Part shown: piece by piece, positions 8,804 through 18,772 of the stretch | How the letters are laid out: the number at the start of each line of letters is the position of its first letter | How positions within the stretch are numbered: position 1 is the stretch's first letter | DNA from: a virus | DNA: 56,356 nucleotides | Virus record (IMG/VR): IMGVR_UViG_3300046534_001186 | Span: 1 to 56,356 of that record | Reading direction: 5' to 3' (one strand) | The notes under the pieces: generated by a model | Database searches by the model: none | Seen by the model: the letters and a program-made list of their open reading frames with translations, nothing else | Told to the model about the DNA's origin: nothing | Made by a program: the position numbers and the translations under genes

Positions 8804-10455
8804 TGCCCCAGATCCCTCGCGGCGCAGATATAAACAGACAGATCGGGTCTGGCCAGCAATCGGTCACTAGGCAAGACACGAGAGACGCGGGCGTGGGCAC
8901 GGCGCTGATCGCCGGCCAGCTAGAGCAAGTGGCTGACAATCGCAGCAGATACCAGCTGGCCCAAGCCAAAACCTCGTTTCTCACAGCTAAAGTTAAGCAG
9001 GACAACGCGTACAACAACGACGAGGATTATGCTTCTATCCCCACTCGGTACGAGAACACTATGCGTAGCGCGATAAGCGACGCGTCGCAGCTGATAGATG
9101 ACTCTCGAGTCCGAGCGATGTTCCAAGACGACTCGGAGCTGCAGTCCCTTAAAGGGTTTGAGCGGATTAGCTCTTTCGCTCGGGGTGTCGAGACTGACTA
9201 CCAGCGGGCCTACGTGAGCGACGGCCTTAAGAAGATTAGGGAGTCCGCACTCACCGGCGACGTGAGCGACTCTATGGCGGCGGCCAGCGAGCTAGTGGAT
9301 AGCGCAGTCGCCATGAACTATCTGTCCGCCGAGGAAGGCGAGTCGGCAATATCCGCGTGGACGGACGACACCTTGGTCTCTAAAATCAAGATGATGGAGC
9401 CGGAGGAACGGGTAAACTCGCTCAACCAAGAGTGGGCGAGCAGCATACCCTCAGATCTTAGGGTAGGGCTGCAGCGCGAGTCGGACGCCATGCTGCTAGA
9501 TTCGCGCGCGATGGGATTTGTGGACGAGCTGATGATCCAAGGCAAGGGCGACGAATACAGCATGGGCCAGATAAACTTAATCCCCGACCCAGATTTGAGG
9601 GCCGCAGCGGAAAGCAGGTACAAGACTGAGATAGGCACGCGCCGGACCCTATCCGCAGAAAACGACACTGACGACATGAACCAGTATTACGCGATGCTCC
9701 GAGACCCAGCTAACGCTAGCGCGGGACCCGGCGAGAGATTCACGTACGACAGTATCCCAGAGGACGTTCGCAACCAGTTCTCGGCAAACACTGTGGCATC
9801 TCTTCGAGCAGCAGAGGCTCAAGGCGTATCTGCCACAGCGCCTCGGACAGACTACCTGGTGCAGCAAGCACTGCACGACGCGGCACGGCTCGCTGACCGA
9901 AGTAAGGACTATACTCAGTTTCGCGAGCTGCTTAACTTAAGTCGTGGCTCACTGAGCGCGGGAGATAACAACCGGTGGTCCGAAGTGGCGTCTGCTGGGG
10001 TCGAGGGGCTAGACCCCGTGGTGGAGTCTTACCTAAACGATCAGCAGTACGTGATCGCTAGGCTCACGGATCAGCTAGGATCGGTCAAGCCTTCTGACAG
10101 AGGCAGAAAAGAAGAGGTTAACGACTTGGTCCTGAGATGGGACACACACCGCAATAACTACCAGAACTCAAACAAAGGCGAGGTCCCTAGCCCCGCGATG
10201 AGACAAGATTTTATGGACATTTTTCTCGAAGAAAGAGCTTTCAAAAAGCCGGCGCTGTTCGGGTGGATGGAGACCAATGTAAGGTCTGACTTTGTAAGCA
10301 TGAGTCCGGGCGACAAGAGCGCGTTCCTCGACACCCTACAGGCGTCAGACGAGGGTCGATTCAGCGCGGTGCTTAACCTCATGGGGGTGGAGAAGCTACA
10401 AGACATCGACGAGGCAGACTACGGCGACATCCTCACCCTGTGGGAGACTAAATAG
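8803..10455 (+). CDS. Internal virion protein (gp15-like position)
   Basis: This is a 550-residue, almost entirely helical and strongly charged protein with no membrane segment and no enzyme motif I recognise. It starts MPQIPRGADINRQIGSG, a phrase resembling starts of gp15-like internal core proteins in other podoviruses. It lies between the gp14-like and giant gp16-like genes, with one-base stop/start overlaps on both sides. The expected role is as a component of the internal core that is ejected into the host envelope ahead of the DNA. That role comes from gene order, not from motifs. Confidence 0.6.
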   Translation: MPQIPRGADINRQIGSGQQSVTRQDTRDAGVGTALIAGQLEQVADNRSRYQLAQAKTSFLTAKVKQDNAYNNDEDYASIPTRYENTMRSAISDASQLIDDSRVRAMFQDDSELQSLKGFERISSFARGVETDYQRAYVSDGLKKIRESALTGDVSDSMAAASELVDSAVAMNYLSAEEGESAISAWTDDTLVSKIKMMEPEERVNSLNQEWASSIPSDLRVGLQRESDAMLLDSRAMGFVDELMIQGKGDEYSMGQINLIPDPDLRAAAESRYKTEIGTRRTLSAENDTDDMNQYYAMLRDPANASAGPGERFTYDSIPEDVRNQFSANTVASLRAAEAQGVSATAPRTDYLVQQALHDAARLADRSKDYTQFRELLNLSRGSLSAGDNNRWSEVASAGVEGLDPVVESYLNDQQYVIARLTDQLGSVKPSDRGRKEEVNDLVLRWDTHRNNYQNSNKGEVPSPAMRQDFMDIFLEERAFKKPALFGWMETNVRSDFVSMSPGDKSAFLDTLQASDEGRFSAVLNLMGVEKLQDIDEADYGDILTLWETK

Positions 10456-13400
10456 TGCCAATAACACCGGACCAGATTAGGCAGATGAAGCAGTTTGACA
10501 CCGACCGAGAGGCGGAGAACCTGCAGTCCAAGCTCAATGCGAGCATAGGCCGAGACCCCAGCAAAGACGCCGAGGTGTTGACCCTCAGTAACGAGACCCA
10601 GCTGCCGTTCGATGTGGTCGAAAGGAGGCTTCCCGAGATCCGCAAGCGCGGGCAGTCAGACCCGTACGACGCCAAGGGGCTGATAGCTAGCCACCCGCGC
10701 ACCGCGCAGTATTTGTCCTCGGGCCGCAATGCGTTGGCAGCTGCTCAAGACATCCCAGCGATGCGAGACCTCGAGGACGAACTGTGGGGCAAACGGAAAG
10801 GCACCCCGTTCTTGAAGAACACAGTGCTCGCCATGGGCGAGAGAACTAATGACCTCACTGGTAACCTTGTCGAGCTAGTGGGTAACCTCTATTCGGAGGT
10901 GTCGGCGTTCGACCCCACGATTGAGTTCGGCGAGGATGGAATGTCGTTTAACTTTATCGACGACTCTCCCCGAGACCCGAACGCGTTCCAGCGGGTAGGC
11001 AAAGCTGTCTCAGAAGGCAGCTTAGGGTACGTGCCCACCTTCACTTGGGAGAATTTGAAAGGCGACTTATCCGTGGCCAACTTGGCGGGGTACGTTGTGG
11101 AGACCGGCGCGCAGTCCATGGTGGACATGGCCGCGATGCTCACCACCATGCCGGCGTACCTAGCCAGCCGCACCGAGGAGATAGCTGAGAGCCGCGTAGA
11201 GAACATCGAGGGCCGAGATAACGTGACTCTGGCGGATCTAGCCGCGTCTGTGCCAACGGCGGTGCTAGTCAGCCTTATAGACCGGTTCTCTGCAAAAGGG
11301 ATACTGGGCCTAGCCGACGACGTACCTGTCGGCACGGGGTTTGGCTTCGCAGCTAAAGAAGTCGGGAAGAAAGGGGTTCTCGAGGGCGGCACCGAGTTTA
11401 TCCAAGAACAAATTGAATACGCGGGCGAAGTACTGGGCACGGACGTAGACTTCGACGCAATGGTCTCGCTCGATCGAGGCCTCGCGGGGGCGGTAGCGGG
11501 AGGCCCAATGGGCGCGACTATACGCACTCTGTCTCTGCCAGCTAACGCGCTTGCGGCTAGGGCTGAGAAAGAAGTATCGGTTCGAGTGGAAAGTGCGGTC
11601 GAGCAGGTGTCAATTGCTAACATAATTACGAAAATTAAAGGCATGAAGCTGTCGCAGTCAGCGCCCGCCGAGCAGCGCAAGTTCCTAGAAGGGCTGGACG
11701 GGGACCACCAACTCTACGTGACGCCCGAGGAGGTCTTGGCGGCTGCGGAGGAGGGGCTGCCTGTGCCTAAGGCGATGCTCGACCAGGCTACGAACAACCC
11801 GAGCACGGATGTGACTATCAAGGTCTCAGAGTTCGGCGCCGACGTGGTGTCTAACGAGCAGCTACTGGCTCGGCTAGAGACTCACATGAAGATGTCGCCT
11901 AACAGTATGACCCGCGCCGAGATGGACGCTAAGGACTCTTCTAAGATCGGGGACATGATGGCCCGCGCCAAGCAGGACTCAGAGCTAAGATCCGAAGCAG
12001 ACGCTATCCATGCGAGTGTGACGGACCAGCTCGTGGCGACTAAGCGCATGACTCGCGCCCAAGCGGCCAAGCAGGCCCAGCTGATACCAGCCTACGTGAC
12101 CACATCGGTCGAGAGGCTCAGAGAACGCGGCATAGACATCTCGGTGACTGAGATGTACGAGAAGATGAATTTTACCGTCGAGGCTGCTACGGCGCCCACG
12201 ACGAGGAAGTCCGGCCCCGAAGTATTGGCGCAATCGCAAGCCGAGGGCTATGAGGGCACCGACCCCGGGGAAGCCCAAGAGTGGGTGGACGGCGTTGCTA
12301 AGTTCGGGGCCGAGGGTATGACTACTGAGGCCCGCATGTCCCGTGCAGCAGAGATGGGGTTTGATGCTGATACTGTTTACTACCACAAGTCAAAGAATGA
12401 CTTTTCAGAATTTTCTAGGGATGTTGAATCTGGGTGGACGAATGATAGCAAAACAAATGGGATTTACTTTGCCAGCGACCCTTATTATGCAGGCATGTAT
12501 CCTGGAACTACTGTTTACCCTACATATTTAAAGAAGGGAGCAAGGATTAAAGACGTTAGCTCTAACTTGGAGCTATCAGACCAGCACAAAGAAACCAGAA
12601 AGGCTGAACAAGACGGATTTACGGCTGTAAGAATTACAGACAATTCTTTGGGTGAGTTTATTGTTTTTGACCCTTCCCAGATACGCTCAGTAAACGCAGC
12701 GTTTGACCCGGACGCATCTAGCTCGCCCAACATTCTGGCGCAAGGCCCCAACTCCGGGGACGGACAGACGTTAAAACAATCCGTAGACTTGAACGAGATC
12801 ACCGACAGCATGCAGGAGCTGGACCTGACGGTGCCGTTAGATAAACAGGGCGTGGATCCGAAGATAATCGCGCGTATTGAGAAACATGTAGGCGAGGATA
12901 TGCTGGCTGTGCTGGTCGAAAATGCCAACGCTGACATCGCGGACCTTACCGGTAGCGAGCTACACCAATTCATGGCGCGGATCTTGTCCGAGGGGTCGTT
13001 ACCCTACTACACGGATTCTGTGGGGGACCCCGACATCGATGCTGTCCGATACCTGCGCCGCATGGGCCTGTTCGTTGCAGCACGGGACGTATCCGACGAC
13101 GCAGCACTGTACCAAGAGGGGGAGAGCGGACCTACGGTGAAGGGCGAGCTGGAGTTCTTCTCGGACGACTCTCGCATAATTAAGCTGTTTGAGACATCCG
13201 ACGAGTCCACATTCCTACACGAGGCGGCTCACCTGTTCCTTGAGACAGAGAAACAGCTTGCCGCAGAGTTTGGGTTAGGCGAGAACCAGCAGTCGATCCT
13301 AGACTTCTTGGAGCTAGACTCGTTTGACAGCATTCCCGTAGAAAAGCACGAGCTGTTTGCTCGCACATTCGAGCAGTACCTGCGGACCGGTGACGCCCCA

Positions 13401-16400
13401 TCCCCGACCCTGCGCGACGCCTTTGTGGAGTTCGCGCGCTGGTTGTCTCGCGTGTACCAGTCGGCCCTAGCGCTGAACGCCCCACTCACTGACGAGGCCA
13501 AGGGGATGTTTGATCGGCTGCTAGCTACCCAGAAAGAGATCGAAGACTCCAAGACTGAGCCAGTGTGGGCGCAGTTCTTTAAGGACATAAAGTCGGCAGG
13601 CATGACCGAGGCCCAGTGGGCGAAGTACCAGGCCCAGGTTAAGAGAAAGTCCGAGAGAGCAGAAGGCTCGCTGTACGACAAATTGACCAAGCAGTACATG
13701 AGCCGGCGCACGACCGAGTGGAACCAAGAGAGGAAGCCATTGGTCGAGATGGCCATGGAGCGGCTCGAGGACTCACCAATCTACGGCGCCATCAAAGCGA
13801 TGAGGGAAGTGCCGCTGGACAGCGAGGCGCTTAAACCGTTTCTAGCGGGTAACCCTAAAGCTGCGGGTAGATTCATAGCGCTGCGCAAGGCTGACGGCTC
13901 GGGGATGGACCCCCGGCTGTACGTGGAGCAGTTCGGGTTTGAGTCTGTGGAGGCCATGGTCAACGCGATTACGAACGCGCCGGCTCTCAAGGTCGCGGCG
14001 ACCGCCGAGGCACAGCGTTTGATGATCAAGAAGTACGGCGACATCTTAAATGACGGCACGCTGGAGAAAGAAGTCAGGGACTCCCTACACAACGCCGAGC
14101 AAGCTAAGCTGCTGCAGATGGAGCTAGCTGCTATGGCTAGAAGGCGCCGGACCAAGGAGCCCCTAGACCTCAAGGCCCTGCGCTCTGACGCTAAAAAGAT
14201 CATAAGCCAGATGAGAGCTGCCGACATCCGCCCCGACAAGTTCTACAGATCCGAGGTTAGGGCAGCTGTCGCAGCTGGCAAAGCCAAGACCGCCGAAGAA
14301 GCGTACCAAGCCAAACTCCAGCAGCTGGCTAACCACTACCTGTACAAGGAGGCGCTGGCCGCTAGGCGAAACGCGGCCAAGTACCGCAAGCACATGTTTG
14401 GGGTGCTCAACCGTACCTATCGCACCAGCGAGGTGGCTAAAGAATACGTGCAGGAGATGAAGCAGCTCGTGCGCATGTACAACATGAAGACCCCCGACGA
14501 GAGGGATGCTGTAGCAGCTAAGTTCTTCACGTTCATGTCAGGCCAGCTCGAGGCGGGCGTGCCCATCGATCTCAAAGACCACAACTTGATATTGCTCGAT
14601 CACCGTAATCGCCTAGGGGGGTCTATCGATTTTAGCATGCCACTGGTGTCTGACTTGACGATGGACCAGCTGCGCTCGGCGTATGAGCAGCTAGTGCACC
14701 TCCGGCACATGGGGGGCGTAGAGGCTCAGAAAGAGAAAGCCGAACTAGTCGAGAAACGGCAGACATTAGTTGACGCGCTGCAAACGAAGATCTCTAAGGC
14801 CGCGAATAAGCGTCAGTACAAAACCGAGAAACAGCTAGAACGCGCGTCGGCCCCAAAGTCCTTGTTCTACAAACTGCCTTCTCTGCGCAACCTGATACGC
14901 GACCTAGACAACGGGGACGCAGGCGCGTTCGCCAAGCTACTGTGGACGCCCATCTACACCGCCGAGAACAAGAAGCTGTCGATCCATAAGGAGTGGTACG
15001 ACGAGCTTAACAACTTAATGACAGGTCCAGACGGTAAAGAGTTTGACCTCTCTTCGATTAACGACAATAAGGAGAGCCGCGTGACCATCCCAGGCACCGG
15101 TCTCTCCATGACAGCGCGAGAGCGCGTGATGCTGGCGTTGTACTGGGGCGAAGAGTACAGCCGCGACGCTGTGATCGATGGCTACCGAAAAGCCCCCACC
15201 GGCGAGATGGAACTAGACGAGGAGGGCAACTCCACTAAGATCAAAAAGAAGGGTGAGAAGACCGTCTCCGTCGAGAATGTAGAGGAGATGTTAGAAAATC
15301 TAACCGACCAGCAGATCGAAATTGTTAACAGGATCTGGCAATTCCACGACTATATCTCCGCCCCTCTGTTTGAGTCTGAGTACAAGCGGGGCGGCGTGGC
15401 GCCTGAGAAGATCCCAGCTGTCCCGTTCGAGATCAGGGGCAAGCCGATGAGAGGAGGGCACATGCGCCTGTACTACCACGGCCAGCCGACGATGGAACTC
15501 GCCGCAGAAGCTACGCTAATCTCAACTAATAACGTGACCCCGTCTAAGCACGGCTCTGTTTACGAGCGACTCGGATCTGGCGGAAAGAAAGTCAGCATGA
15601 ACATGGACAACATCTTCCGCAATATCACTGAGGCGATCCACAAGGTGGCCTACACTGACGCGGCTAGAGAGCTTAATCAGATTTACGCCCACCGCTCGAC
15701 CCGCGAGGCTATCACTGACGCTATGGGCCAAGGGTTCGAGCAGGCGCTGTTCGAAAACATCAGGGGGCTGGTGACGGACATGAAGGAGCCCCAAGGTGAC
15801 AAGTACATCGCCGCTGCGTCTCGCTGGCTGAGAACGTCAGCGTCGAGCATGTACCTGTCCTTTGGCGTTCGTAACATTGTGCAGCAGTTCGGCACGATCA
15901 TAACTGCAGTAGACGAGCTACCGGGCGCGAGCTACGCGGTCGCGGTGGCTGAGTTCGCTTCCGACTGGGATGGCAACACCGCGAAGGTTAATGAGCTGTC
16001 CCCCCAGATGGCGTCAAGGGATGTGAACCTCAACCGAGAGCACTCCGAGATGCTAGCCCGTGTGGACACAGGCACTAGGTTCGAGAAGTATGTGCAGGTG
16101 GCGAACCGGTACGGATTCAAGCCCCACGTGTTCATCGATGGCATGATCGCCTACCCCCTGTGGCTCAAGGTGTACAACAACGCTATCGAGCAGCACGGCG
16201 ACTTGGTCAGAGCGGCGTCTGAGGCGGACGTGTCCGTGGCGGAGACAGTGGGATCGGGGCTCGACATCAACATCGGCAAGTTCTTTAGATCCAACGAGAG
16301 CGAGTTCATTAAGCTCATGGGCCTGTTCGGGTCATGGTTTAACGGGGTAATATTTCAGAGGGCGTACAAGTCCACTGAGGGCGGGTCCAAGGTGGTCAGC

Positions 16401-16877
16401 ACCAAGGCGGCTAGGCAGCTAATCGCAGTTCCGTTTGCGCTAGCGGCGGCCACGCAGTGGCTAGTAGCTGACTTCCCAGACGAAGACGACGAGGAGGGGC
16501 TGCTGTCTTGGTCCGCGAGAACGTACCTGGGGTTTATGTCAGGCACGATCCCGATGTCGGGGATGTTCGTGTCGGAGATGAGAGGGTTTGGCGCCCAGTC
16601 CATGACCACATCAGTCGCGGGCAAACTGGCGCAGGGACTCACTCTGCCGGGGCGAGCGTTCGGAGAAGACTCAGAAATGACCGCCTCCGAGGGGCTCTAC
16701 GAGTTGCTCACTATCACTGGAACGGTCATGCCGGTGCCGGGGCTAGGCAACGTGACGAGGATGCTGCAGTACTATAATTCTCGTCAAGATGGGAACGAAG
16801 ACGAGATTGAGGATATACTAGGCTGGACGCAGGAGACCTACCAGGCTCTAGTGGAAGGCTCGGATAAAAATCGGTAA
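10455..16877 (+). CDS. Giant internal virion / polyvalent ejection protein with ART-like and HExxH domains
   Basis: This 2140-residue protein occupies the position of T7 gp16 (ejected core protein) and starts with GTG overlapping the previous stop. Visible parts: residues about 630-755 resemble the ADP-ribosyltransferase domain of phage polyvalent proteins (VYYHKSKNDFSEF, NGIYFASDPYYAGMYP, VYPTYLKKGARI, FIVFDPSQIRSVNAAFDP). Residues about 915-1020 resemble a polyvalent-protein zincin (STFLHEAAHLFLE with an HEAAH motif, then HELFARTFEQYLRTGDAP and FVEFARWLSRVYQ). Long charged helices follow, and a hydrophobic segment lies near residue 1990 (VPFALAAATQWLV). The ART part is markedly AT-richer than its flanks. 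The protein is probably injected with the DNA, so both domains could act on host targets early. Enzyme activity is not shown by the sequence. Confidence 0.75.
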   Translation: MPITPDQIRQMKQFDTDREAENLQSKLNASIGRDPSKDAEVLTLSNETQLPFDVVERRLPEIRKRGQSDPYDAKGLIASHPRTAQYLSSGRNALAAAQDIPAMRDLEDELWGKRKGTPFLKNTVLAMGERTNDLTGNLVELVGNLYSEVSAFDPTIEFGEDGMSFNFIDDSPRDPNAFQRVGKAVSEGSLGYVPTFTWENLKGDLSVANLAGYVVETGAQSMVDMAAMLTTMPAYLASRTEEIAESRVENIEGRDNVTLADLAASVPTAVLVSLIDRFSAKGILGLADDVPVGTGFGFAAKEVGKKGVLEGGTEFIQEQIEYAGEVLGTDVDFDAMVSLDRGLAGAVAGGPMGATIRTLSLPANALAARAEKEVSVRVESAVEQVSIANIITKIKGMKLSQSAPAEQRKFLEGLDGDHQLYVTPEEVLAAAEEGLPVPKAMLDQATNNPSTDVTIKVSEFGADVVSNEQLLARLETHMKMSPNSMTRAEMDAKDSSKIGDMMARAKQDSELRSEADAIHASVTDQLVATKRMTRAQAAKQAQLIPAYVTTSVERLRERGIDISVTEMYEKMNFTVEAATAPTTRKSGPEVLAQSQAEGYEGTDPGEAQEWVDGVAKFGAEGMTTEARMSRAAEMGFDADTVYYHKSKNDFSEFSRDVESGWTNDSKTNGIYFASDPYYAGMYPGTTVYPTYLKKGARIKDVSSNLELSDQHKETRKAEQDGFTAVRITDNSLGEFIVFDPSQIRSVNAAFDPDASSSPNILAQGPNSGDGQTLKQSVDLNEITDSMQELDLTVPLDKQGVDPKIIARIEKHVGEDMLAVLVENANADIADLTGSELHQFMARILSEGSLPYYTDSVGDPDIDAVRYLRRMGLFVAARDVSDDAALYQEGESGPTVKGELEFFSDDSRIIKLFETSDESTFLHEAAHLFLETEKQLAAEFGLGENQQSILDFLELDSFDSIPVEKHELFARTFEQYLRTGDAPSPTLRDAFVEFARWLSRVYQSALALNAPLTDEAKGMFDRLLATQKEIEDSKTEPVWAQFFKDIKSAGMTEAQWAKYQAQVKRKSERAEGSLYDKLTKQYMSRRTTEWNQERKPLVEMAMERLEDSPIYGAIKAMREVPLDSEALKPFLAGNPKAAGRFIALRKADGSGMDPRLYVEQFGFESVEAMVNAITNAPALKVAATAEAQRLMIKKYGDILNDGTLEKEVRDSLHNAEQAKLLQMELAAMARRRRTKEPLDLKALRSDAKKIISQMRAADIRPDKFYRSEVRAAVAAGKAKTAEEAYQAKLQQLANHYLYKEALAARRNAAKYRKHMFGVLNRTYRTSEVAKEYVQEMKQLVRMYNMKTPDERDAVAAKFFTFMSGQLEAGVPIDLKDHNLILLDHRNRLGGSIDFSMPLVSDLTMDQLRSAYEQLVHLRHMGGVEAQKEKAELVEKRQTLVDALQTKISKAANKRQYKTEKQLERASAPKSLFYKLPSLRNLIRDLDNGDAGAFAKLLWTPIYTAENKKLSIHKEWYDELNNLMTGPDGKEFDLSSINDNKESRVTIPGTGLSMTARERVMLALYWGEEYSRDAVIDGYRKAPTGEMELDEEGNSTKIKKKGEKTVSVENVEEMLENLTDQQIEIVNRIWQFHDYISAPLFESEYKRGGVAPEKIPAVPFEIRGKPMRGGHMRLYYHGQPTMELAAEATLISTNNVTPSKHGSVYERLGSGGKKVSMNMDNIFRNITEAIHKVAYTDAARELNQIYAHRSTREAITDAMGQGFEQALFENIRGLVTDMKEPQGDKYIAAASRWLRTSASSMYLSFGVRNIVQQFGTIITAVDELPGASYAVAVAEFASDWDGNTAKVNELSPQMASRDVNLNREHSEMLARVDTGTRFEKYVQVANRYGFKPHVFIDGMIAYPLWLKVYNNAIEQHGDLVRAASEADVSVAETVGSGLDINIGKFFRSNESEFIKLMGLFGSWFNGVIFQRAYKSTEGGSKVVSTKAARQLIAVPFALAAATQWLVADFPDEDDEEGLLSWSARTYLGFMSGTIPMSGMFVSEMRGFGAQSMTTSVAGKLAQGLTLPGRAFGEDSEMTASEGLYELLTITGTVMPVPGLGNVTRMLQYYNSRQDGNEDEIEDILGWTQETYQALVEGSDKNR

Positions 16878-16891
16878 CTAGGAGAACGATC

Positions 16892-17188
16892 ATGGCAATA
16901 GAAATTAGCGTGACAGGAACAACCATCACGTCGCTGGGAATTGTGGACGCGAGCAAGAAAGGCATGGCCATTCTCGTACGGGCGGCCAGCGATTTGGACG
17001 GCGGGACAATTACTATAAGCACCCGCCCGTCGGGGAACACTGGCGTACGGGAGGTATTGTCCACAGCTTTGGACGGGGCCGACCCCACAACAGCGTCCGC
17101 GACGTTCACGGTAGGGTCTATGATGGAGGTGTTCGCTACTCAGTCCGGCGCCAGCTCTACCGTAGTATACATCGTCTCTCAGTACTAG
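16892..17188 (+). CDS. Small virion-associated protein, unknown
   Basis: This 98-residue protein is rich in Thr, Ser, Val and Gly and looks all-beta (TGTTITSLGIVD, GGTITISTRPSG, TASATFTVGSMMEVF). It has a clear Shine-Dalgarno (CTAGGAGAAC) before ATG. It sits between the last internal virion gene and the tail fibre gene, so a tail-fibre connector or small decoration role is plausible. I recognise no family. Confidence 0.55.
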   Translation: MAIEISVTGTTITSLGIVDASKKGMAILVRAASDLDGGTITISTRPSGNTGVREVLSTALDGADPTTASATFTVGSMMEVFATQSGASSTVVYIVSQY

Positions 17189-17197
17189 GAGCCTCTC

Positions 17198-18769
17198 ATG
17201 GTGAACATCCGAAGGACATTAGGGGCGGTACAGTCCAGCGTAGTTGGGGTGATCTCCGACTGGCAGCAACCTAACTTCCAGGCGTCACTGCTTGCAGCAC
17301 GCTACTTCCTTCCCTTCGATCCTGTGCTTAACAGCTACGGAAAACTTGCCGCAGCTTGGACGCCAGCGGGTGATTTTAAAGTCGAGATAAACTTTTCATG
17401 TACTAGTGGCTCTGGTGGTTACGTATTTTTTGACTATAGTCCCAATGGTCTTCTCTTTTGGGTTAGGGACGGAATACTTCAAGCGTATGTGGGAAATGGG
17501 TCCAGTTGGGTAATTTCGGAATTTAACGGTGTCTCCACCGTGACAGACGGAAAGTGGCGCAAAGCTGGACTTAGTAAAGTCGGTAGCTTATATACTATTT
17601 TTCTTGACGATGTAATAGAAAGCACAGTAACGAACGCCGCCGCAGTCACCCCCTACGTCAGCGAAGTAGGCAGAAGAAGCACCGGCTTTAATTACTTCCC
17701 CGGCGTACTAGCAAACCCCAAACTAACCGACCTAGACACGCCCGCGAACAGCCTAGAATTTAAGCTAAACAAAGCGACTGGCGAATACGAGCTGCCCGTT
17801 GGCAATGTGACCGGTAGTGAGTTAGTGACTAATAGCGTTGATCTTGTTAACACAACGGGGTGGACTTCGGCGCGAGGATATTCGACTCTATCGGTAGCGG
17901 CGGGAAACCTAAGAGTAACCGCAGACTCGACAACTACAATGGGCGGTTCTCATGGGATTCCGACTGAGGTTGGTGCGACTTATGAGTACAAATATACTTT
18001 TATTGAAGGGACAGCAACAGGCGCGGACGTCAGGATTCGATACGGTACGACTTCCAACCTAAATGCGGATCAAGATACATTACTGACGGAAAGTGGCTCG
18101 GGAACCGTAATTTTTGTTGCTACAAGCACGACCATGTATGTAGGCACTATTAGTACAGGGCATACGGCAGGCCAATACCACGAACTGGCTTTAACCTCGG
18201 TCAAAAAAGTAACCAGCGTCCTACTGTACAACAACATTCCCGAAGCCAGCAGATTCCAAGCGGGGCTTGTCGGGCGGGACTGGGTGGCTACAAATGAACA
18301 GTTTGAAAACGGTGATTTTGCCAGCAGTAGCGGGTGGACGTTGGGAAGCGGGGCAACAATCACAAATGGACAATTAGTTCTAGTTTCATCATCAGCTGAT
18401 AATTACAGACCTACCGCTGATGGGGTGGTGTTCCCCGAAGGGATACCTTTCTTGGTTTCTGTATCAGTATCCAGTTATGTTTCTGGCGATTTTGATTATC
18501 AGTTGGGTCTACCGAGCGATACGGCCTCGCACTTACTCGATGTAAATGCAAATGGAATTTCAAAAGGTGTCCGCATAGTGACTTCAGACTCAACCAATAG
18601 GCCAAATATATCTACTAGTGGGGATGCCTTTACCGGAAATATTGACTACATATCAGGTAAACGCATCCTAGAAGCGCCACCACTGCCAATAGCCTTGTTT
18701 ACTTTAAGTGGTATAATGACGTGCGATGGCACAATATCTTGTTCAGAAATAATACCTTGTGGAGATTGA
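17198..18769 (+). CDS. Tail fibre / receptor-binding protein with LamG-like and carbohydrate-binding-like modules
   Basis: This 523-residue protein is probably the distal adhesin. Residues about 30-190 resemble a concanavalin/LamG-type jelly roll (FKVEINFSC, DGKWRKAGLSKVGSLYTIFL). Two later segments have a 'W-aromatic, then G-x-L-x-V' layout seen in carbohydrate-binding modules (VNTTGWTSARGYSTLSVAAG and NGDFASSSGWTLGSG, each followed by long beta-rich stretches). The end is Cys-rich for this genome (IMTCDGTISCSEIIPCGD). Base composition changes abruptly inside the gene: AT-rich blocks near 17380-17640, 17820-18130 and 18290-18770 alternate with GC-rich ones. This suggests modular exchange of receptor-binding domains. 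Fibre identity is inferred from position and composition. Confidence 0.65.
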   Translation: MVNIRRTLGAVQSSVVGVISDWQQPNFQASLLAARYFLPFDPVLNSYGKLAAAWTPAGDFKVEINFSCTSGSGGYVFFDYSPNGLLFWVRDGILQAYVGNGSSWVISEFNGVSTVTDGKWRKAGLSKVGSLYTIFLDDVIESTVTNAAAVTPYVSEVGRRSTGFNYFPGVLANPKLTDLDTPANSLEFKLNKATGEYELPVGNVTGSELVTNSVDLVNTTGWTSARGYSTLSVAAGNLRVTADSTTTMGGSHGIPTEVGATYEYKYTFIEGTATGADVRIRYGTTSNLNADQDTLLTESGSGTVIFVATSTTMYVGTISTGHTAGQYHELALTSVKKVTSVLLYNNIPEASRFQAGLVGRDWVATNEQFENGDFASSSGWTLGSGATITNGQLVLVSSSADNYRPTADGVVFPEGIPFLVSVSVSSYVSGDFDYQLGLPSDTASHLLDVNANGISKGVRIVTSDSTNRPNISTSGDAFTGNIDYISGKRILEAPPLPIALFTLSGIMTCDGTISCSEIIPCGD

Positions 18770-18772
18770 ATA

